The position numbers and the translations under genes are program-made. From positions 1 through 11,328 of the forward strand of contig NZ_MUXV01000025.1 of the NCBI RefSeq assembly GCF_002014975.1: 11,328 nucleotides of DNA, in the 5' to 3' direction. The stretch's first letter is position 1, and every line of letters begins with the position of its first letter. Origin of the DNA: Moraxella bovis (GTDB lineage: Bacteria; Pseudomonadota; Gammaproteobacteria; Pseudomonadales; Moraxellaceae). Positions 7,242 through 11,328 of the stretch are shown piece by piece. A model generated the notes under the pieces. The model saw nothing but the letters and a program-made list of their open reading frames with translations, ran no database searches and was not told the DNA's origin.

Positions 7242-8843
7242 TTAAATTTTTTGCTTACGCAATGTTGATGGCAAAATCCCCATCGCTTCACGGTACTTAG
7301 TCACGGTTCGCCGTGAAATACTCACGCCCTGCCCTTCTAACACGCCAGTAATATAAGCATCTGACAGGGGTTTTTTGGGGTCTTCATTTTGAATCATGCT
7401 TTGAATTTGGGCAGAGATGGCGATTGATGACACCTCGCCATCTTCACTATCCACACTAGATGAGAAAAAGTATTTTAATGGGTATAAACCCTGCGGGGTA
7501 AACATGCTCTTATTGGTGGTCAGTCGCGAGACGGTGGACTCATGCAGTCCAATCTCATCGGCGACATTTTTTAGGGTCAAAGGAATCATCGCTTCCACGC
7601 CCCGCTCCAAAAATCCCTGCTGACGGCGAACGATACAACTTGCCACTTTAAGTAAGTTTTGGTTGCGTTCATCGATACTGCGAATGAACAGGCGAGCATC
7701 ATTTAGTTTATCTTTAAGATAAACATTATCATCGCCATCATCACCTTTTTTGATGAGACTGGCGTATTCTTGATTGATTTGTAAATTGGGGATAATGTCT
7801 TGGTTTAGCATCACTCGCCATGCGTCGGTATCGGTGACATTAACCAAAGATTTTTTGGCATATCTGCCTTTGGTCTCTTCTAAAGCGATGACTAAAATAT
7901 CAGGAATATCAATACTTTGGTCAATACTACCTTCATTTTTATAAAACTCAGAAGCAGGCTCGGGATTAAGACTGCGGATAATCGCCATCGCCCCTTTTAT
8001 CTCGGCAGAACTTAGGTCGGTATCCTGCATGAGTGCCTTGATGTTGTTCGTCTCCAAATGAGTGGTTGCCCCAAGCACCATATAAGCTTCATCGGCAAAA
8101 GGCAAATCAGGGTCATCTTTGGTCAGCTCGTCAAGTTGCAATCTTAGGCACTCAGGCAAGTTTCTCGCCCCCACGCCCGTTGGCGAACACGCCTGAATGC
8201 GTTGTAATACCGAAACAATCTCAGGCGGGCTAACCACCTCTTCCCACTGATAAAAGCTGGCAAGGGTCGCCAAATTCTGATACAGCTCATCCACGCCCAA
8301 ACGGATATAACCCATCTCATCCATGGCATCCAGCAAATAATCCAAAATCAGCGACTCTTTGGCGTTCATGGGACTAAAATTCATCTGAAAACGTACGTGT
8401 TCTTGAATGCTAGTATGAGTCGCCCCCAAAAACTCATGCTCATCATCATGCCTGCCCGATGCACCAAAGTCGCCATCATACTCAAAATCAGGGGTATAGA
8501 CATTATCCCAGTCGCTGTCCATCGCCCCGTCATCCAGCCCCGATTCAGTCAGTTTGTCATAACTGTCACTTTCAAAGGGCTCATCAAAACCATCTGAGTC
8601 TTGACTGTCATTTTTTTGCCAATTATTATCCGTCCAGTCATCCAAACTTAGCTCATCACGGTCAAACTCTACCTCAAAACTCTCATCAACCTGTTCAAGC
8701 AAAGGGTTGCTGTCCAGCTTCATCTGCACTTCTTGCTCTAATTCAAGGTGCGACAAAGCCAGCAGACGAATCGCCTGTTGCATTTGTGGGGTGAGTTTTT
8801 GGGATTGGTTTAAGCCAACGCCCAAGCCAAATGAGAGGCCCAT
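7242..8843 (-). CDS. rpoN: RNA polymerase sigma-54 factor
   Basis: 533 residues. This is the alternative sigma factor that recognises -24/-12 promoters and needs an AAA+ activator. Region I (about 1-50) is Gln/Leu-rich (LTPQMQQAIRLLALSHLELE), the activator-contact region. Region II (about 52-150) is unusually acidic and long, full of Asp, Glu and Ser. The core-binding region follows, then the helix-turn-helix near 420-445 (IGLHESTVSRLTTN) and the RpoN box SRRTVTKYREAM at about 510-521 (consensus ARRTVAKYREML). The length is slightly above the usual 480-500, explained by region II. The ATG fits the family start (MGLSFGLGVGL), although the nearest AGGA is 13 bases away, longer than normal. It is not next to lptB, hpf or ptsN as in many proteobacteria, but flanked by a divergent hydrolase gene and a convergent DUF4124 gene. 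Confidence 0.98.
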   Translation of the reverse strand: MGLSFGLGVGLNQSQKLTPQMQQAIRLLALSHLELEQEVQMKLDSNPLLEQVDESFEVEFDRDELSLDDWTDNNWQKNDSQDSDGFDEPFESDSYDKLTESGLDDGAMDSDWDNVYTPDFEYDGDFGASGRHDDEHEFLGATHTSIQEHVRFQMNFSPMNAKESLILDYLLDAMDEMGYIRLGVDELYQNLATLASFYQWEEVVSPPEIVSVLQRIQACSPTGVGARNLPECLRLQLDELTKDDPDLPFADEAYMVLGATTHLETNNIKALMQDTDLSSAEIKGAMAIIRSLNPEPASEFYKNEGSIDQSIDIPDILVIALEETKGRYAKKSLVNVTDTDAWRVMLNQDIIPNLQINQEYASLIKKGDDGDDNVYLKDKLNDARLFIRSIDERNQNLLKVASCIVRRQQGFLERGVEAMIPLTLKNVADEIGLHESTVSRLTTNKSMFTPQGLYPLKYFFSSSVDSEDGEVSSIAISAQIQSMIQNEDPKKPLSDAYITGVLEGQGVSISRRTVTKYREAMGILPSTLRKQKI

Positions 8844-8870
8844 GGGTGTACTACTGTCCTACTTATTAAC

Positions 8871-8896
8871 ATCTACCAATTTAAAATATCTACCAA
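8871..8896 (-). repeat. 9-bp direct repeat before rpoN
   Basis: ATCTACCAA occurs at 8871-8879 and 8888-8896, a 17-bp period, ending 28 bp before the rpoN start codon. A weak minus-strand sigma-70 match (TTGTAA, 18 bp, TATTTT) overlaps it. It may be a regulator site; no regulator is recognised. Confidence 0.45.
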
Positions 8897-8900
8897 CTTT

Positions 8901-8967
8901 TAAATTTTACAACATTTTGGCATAATTTTTGCATAGATTTTGCTAAAAGGCGTAAATTTTACGACAT
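8901..8967. repeat. 15-bp direct repeat flanking the sigma-54 site, with a palindrome
   Basis: TAAATTTTACAACAT (8901-8915) and TAAATTTTACGACAT (8953-8967) match at 14 of 15 positions, 52 bp apart, and bracket the sigma-54-like element. The second copy lies within the perfect 13-bp palindrome CGTAAA-T-TTTACG (8951-8963). A separate inverted repeat, CAATAA/TTATTG, lies at 8975-8992. These look like protein-binding sites in a control region. Confidence 0.5.
8917..8933 (+). promoter_or_regulatory. Sigma-54 (-24/-12) promoter-like element
   Basis: TTGGCATAATTTTTGCA fits TTGGCACG-N4-TTGCA, with the invariant GG (8919-8920) and GC (8931-8932) exactly 12 bp apart; only the C and G after GGCA differ. 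A start near 8944 would run away from rpoN toward the hydrolase gene about 210 bp on. It could also serve RpoN binding in autoregulation. AT-rich DNA raises the chance of coincidence. Confidence 0.5.
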
Positions 8968-9090
8968 AACACCCCAATAACGCCCATTATTGTTATTTTA
9001 TAACTCATTTTCCTGCCTAAAATCCCATCACAACCCCATCCATCATAAAGATTACACCAACCATCAAGTTACCCCAAATTTGTCCAAAAG

Positions 9091-9119
9091 TTGCCTAGCT
9101 TGATAAATGGCTTTATAAT
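9091..9119 (+). promoter_or_regulatory. Sigma-70 promoter of the hydrolase gene
   Basis: TTGCCT (4 of 6), a 17-bp spacer and a perfect TATAAT (9114-9119). The start would be near 9126, giving a leader of about 26 nt that includes the ribosome site. Confidence 0.75.
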
Positions 9120-9151
9120 AAATTCAAAGTTATTTGCCAGTAAGGACAACC

Positions 9152-10018
9152 ATGCCAAAAATTGCCAACATTCAGCTAAATTCCCAAGATAACATTGATA
9201 ACAATCTAGCCATTATCAAACAGGCTGTCTCTGTCGCCAAAGACAGCGGGGCGGATTTGGCGGTTTTGCCCGAAAATGCCTGCGTCATGGGGTCGCAAAA
9301 AGAGCTTGCCAGCCGTTTTGATGAAATGGTGGATTTTTATGCACGTCTTGCCCGTGATACCGACATTCATATCTTAGCAGGCACACTCCCCTGCCCTACT
9401 CGCCCTGATGGCACGCCCATAGACGGCAAATTAGACGGCAAGTTCCGCCAATCTAGCCTACTGTTTGACAATACAGGCACGCTCATCACCCGCTATGACA
9501 AAATCCATCTGTTTCGGGCGTCGGTGGCGGACGGCGTGGGCAGTTATGATGAAGGTCGCACCTTTGAAGCAGGCGATACGCCCGTGGTGGCTCACTGCAT
9601 ACTAGGCGGTGTGGCGGTGGGCATAGGGCTAACGGTGTGTTTTGATGTGCGATTTCCCACGCTTTATCAAAAAATTAGAGATATGGGGGCGGACATCATC
9701 ACTGTGCCGTCTGCCTTTACCCATACCACAGGCAAAACCCATTGGCAATCCTTACTGACCGCTCGTGCCTTGGACAGTCAATGCCTCATCATCGGCTCAG
9801 CACAAGGTGGCACGCACCATTTTACCCACAAGGACAAGCCCCAAACCCGTCAAACATGGGGGCATGGCATGATAGTCAATGCCAATGGGCAAATCGTGAG
9901 TGGTACAGACACGACAGACGGTGGCGACTTTATAATCATTTATGCTGATTTTGATAAAGATGAGCAAGATGATATTCGTAAAAATATGCCGATATTTGAA
10001 TTTCGGGTGGAATTATAA
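9152..10018 (+). CDS. Carbon-nitrogen hydrolase, nitrilase superfamily (Nit-like amidase)
   Basis: 288 residues, cytoplasmic. The Glu-Lys-Cys triad is visible as E41 (LPENA), K117 (YDKIHLF) and C163 (GLTVCFDVRFP). Further family blocks are PSAFTHTTGKTHWQSLLTAR (186-205), the AQGG at 217-220 and TWGHGMIV (235-242). This pattern is closest to the Nit1/YbeM group, which hydrolyses deaminated glutathione, and to omega-amidases of the same branch; the exact substrate is an inference. I chose ATG 9152 because AAGGA lies five bases upstream (9142-9146) with a sigma-70 promoter just before it; the frame extends to a TTG at 9134 that overlaps this leader. It is divergent from rpoN, and its TAA abuts the xerC stop with no base between. 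I see no terminator after it. Confidence 0.9.
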   Translation: MPKIANIQLNSQDNIDNNLAIIKQAVSVAKDSGADLAVLPENACVMGSQKELASRFDEMVDFYARLARDTDIHILAGTLPCPTRPDGTPIDGKLDGKFRQSSLLFDNTGTLITRYDKIHLFRASVADGVGSYDEGRTFEAGDTPVVAHCILGGVAVGIGLTVCFDVRFPTLYQKIRDMGADIITVPSAFTHTTGKTHWQSLLTARALDSQCLIIGSAQGGTHHFTHKDKPQTRQTWGHGMIVNANGQIVSGTDTTDGGDFIIIYADFDKDEQDDIRKNMPIFEFRVEL

Positions 10019-11140
10019 TTAAGGCTTTTTGGCGGTCGCCCTAGGGTGCGTTTTGTCGTAAACCTTGGTCAATGACCCAAAGTCCACATGGGTATAAATC
10101 TGCGTGGTGCTAAGGTTGCTATGCCCCAACAGCTCCTGCACCGCACGCAAATCACCACTAGATGACAACAGGTGCGACGCAAAACTGTGGCGAAGCAAAT
10201 GTGGATGCAAACTCTGGGCGATACCTGCCCGAGTGGCACACAGCGACAGACGAAGCTGTATCGCACGCTCGCTTAGTCTTTTGCCATGTAGCTCACTGAT
10301 GAACAACGCCTTGACGGTACTGGCAGGCGTGATGTCATCAGGCTTGGCAGTTTTGGCGACTTTTTTGGCTTGCCATGATGTGCGATAAGGCAGGTAGGCA
10401 TTGATGGCTTGTATCGCCTTGGTACCAACAGGAACGACACGCATTTTTTTGCCTTTGCCCAGCACCCTAACCGATTTGGCGGTCAAATCCACATCCGCCA
10501 CATCAAGCGATGCCAGCTCCGCCAAACGCAGTCCGCTACTGTACATCAGCTCAAACATCGCCTTATCTCGCACCCACAAATCCGCCTGCTCGGGGTCATC
10601 GGGTGGGGCTTGCTCCAAAAGCTGTGTCATCAAATCCACATCCAACACCACAGGCAAGGGCTTGGGAGCGGATTTTAGGCGATAACCGATGGTCGGGTTA
10701 CAGATACTCGCTTTGTCGTCTGTTGTCCGCTCCTGCTCGTTGATGGCAAACTGATAAAACCGCTTGATGGCAGAAATGTCCCGTTTGACACTCGCCGTCT
10801 GCACCCTATCCTGCTCCAACCGTGTCACGACATACCACTCCAAATCCTTGGGGCGACAGTCCTGCCAGTCCACGCCATAACGCCCCAAAAACTCGCCAAA
10901 GCGGTGCATGCTCGCCCGATACGCCGACAGCGTGTGGGGCGAATAATTCTGCCCTGTCAGTGACGACAGCCAACGCTCTATCGCTGATAGCAGAGTCTGA
11001 GCCGTGGCTTGTCTTGGGTCTGTATCATGGCTAATGGGCATGTCATGAGCCTGCTCTGCTTGCCTAGCTAGGCTTGGCGGATGAACGCCACTGGATGATT
11101 GGGCGGAGTGGGCTTGGTTTAAAATGGCGGACAGTCTCAT
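10019..11140 (-). CDS. xerC: Site-specific tyrosine recombinase XerC
   Basis: 373 residues. With XerD it resolves chromosome dimers at dif near the terminus at cell division. A SAM-like core-binding domain (about 48-135) precedes the catalytic domain. Catalytic residues are R205 (SGLRLAEL), K229 (GKGKK), H314 and R317 (HPHLLRHSF), H340 (LLGHSNLS) and Tyr349 (TTQIYTH). The LSSSGDLRAVQELLGH and YDKTHPRA blocks identify XerC rather than XerD. It is about 75 residues longer than the E. coli protein (298): an extra polar N-terminal segment of about 45 residues and a longer Lys/Ala-rich linker near 256-278. No ribosome site precedes ATG 11140; the ATG at 11041 (residue 34) has a weak AGG and would remove most of the extension, so the start is uncertain. 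It ends base to base with the convergent hydrolase gene. Confidence 0.95.
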   Translation of the reverse strand: MRLSAILNQAHSAQSSSGVHPPSLARQAEQAHDMPISHDTDPRQATAQTLLSAIERWLSSLTGQNYSPHTLSAYRASMHRFGEFLGRYGVDWQDCRPKDLEWYVVTRLEQDRVQTASVKRDISAIKRFYQFAINEQERTTDDKASICNPTIGYRLKSAPKPLPVVLDVDLMTQLLEQAPPDDPEQADLWVRDKAMFELMYSSGLRLAELASLDVADVDLTAKSVRVLGKGKKMRVVPVGTKAIQAINAYLPYRTSWQAKKVAKTAKPDDITPASTVKALFISELHGKRLSERAIQLRLSLCATRAGIAQSLHPHLLRHSFASHLLSSSGDLRAVQELLGHSNLSTTQIYTHVDFGSLTKVYDKTHPRATAKKP

Positions 11141-11152
11141 GGCTATGGCTAT

Positions 11153-11186
11153 TATTGGATAAATGCTAGATAAGTATTGGATAAAT
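11153..11186. repeat. 12-bp direct repeat upstream of xerC
   Basis: TATTGGATAAAT occurs at 11153-11164 and 11175-11186 with a 22-bp period, about two helical turns, starting 13 bp before the xerC start codon. TTGGTAAA is also repeated in tandem at 11211-11226. These are candidate regulator sites or simple AT-rich slippage products. I see no strong xerC promoter. Confidence 0.5.
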
Positions 11187-11306
11187 ATCGGGCAAATTAT
11201 TTGGGTGGATTTGGTAAATTGGTAAAATCAGACTAGGAAATTTAGGAACAACTATCTTATCACGATTTGTCATGACAACCAAATTATCTTGGATTATGTT
11301 AAATAA

Positions 11307-11328
11307 TTTTCCCAATTTTCCCAATTTT
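11307..11328. repeat. 9-bp tandem repeat at the window edge
   Basis: TTTTCCCAA begins at 11307 and 11316 and a third copy begins at 11325, cut by the window end. The full extent cannot be seen. No gene is supported in 11141-11328. Confidence 0.5.

Noticed and set aside
8975..9000. CAATAA/TTATTG hairpin followed by T-rich DNA as the terminator of a sigma-54-driven small RNA
   Set aside because: The 6-bp stem is almost all A-U and would be too weak; there is no independent evidence of a small RNA.

Overview
The window reads as ordinary chromosome of a gammaproteobacterium of the Moraxellaceae, most likely Moraxella or a close relative. This is an inference from the look of the proteins (IlvI/IlvH/IlvC, RpoN, XerC, nitrilase-family hydrolase), the AT-rich intergenic DNA and AAGGA-type ribosome binding sites; no database search was possible. 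Nearly all of it is housekeeping. No tRNA, rRNA, CRISPR array, insertion sequence or phage gene was seen.

Layout. (1) 1-1101, minus strand: a cold-shock protein gene with a strong GNRA-loop terminator and a leader of about 240 nt, preceded by a small four-helix membrane protein gene with a near-consensus promoter. (2) 1182-1843, plus strand: an AT-rich orphan membrane protein gene, divergent from the previous one and convergent with ilvC. (3) 1821-6480, minus strand: a branched-chain amino acid operon running ilvI, ilvH, ABM-domain gene, small antitoxin-like gene, broken vapC toxin gene, ilvC, terminator. The first three genes overlap stop-to-start by one base. The toxin-antitoxin pair sits between ilvH and ilvC, and the toxin is dead (2-bp insertion plus two nonsense codons) while the antitoxin frame is intact. 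(4) 6249-6715: a 467-bp divergent control region with a two-tier dyad in the ilv leader and overlapping -35 boxes for ilvI and the DUF4124 gene. (5) 6716-7239, plus: a secreted DUF4124 protein gene with its own terminator, convergent with rpoN. (6) 7242-8843, minus: rpoN (sigma-54). (7) 8844-9151: the divergent rpoN/hydrolase intergenic region, holding a good sigma-54 -24/-12 match, a 15-bp direct repeat around it, a 13-bp palindrome, and a sigma-70 promoter for the hydrolase. (8) 9152-10018, plus: a nitrilase-superfamily amidase gene, ending exactly where (9) xerC (10019-11140, minus) ends. (10) 11141-11328: no gene seen, short AT-rich direct repeats.

How the genes work together. IlvI and IlvH form acetohydroxyacid synthase and IlvC does the next step of valine, leucine and isoleucine synthesis. 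RpoN and XerC are global functions (alternative sigma factor; chromosome dimer resolution). I found no convincing undescribed multi-gene system. The points most worth checking are the decayed toxin with retained antitoxin inside the ilv operon, the sigma-54-like site beside rpoN itself, and the symmetric dyad in the ilv leader.
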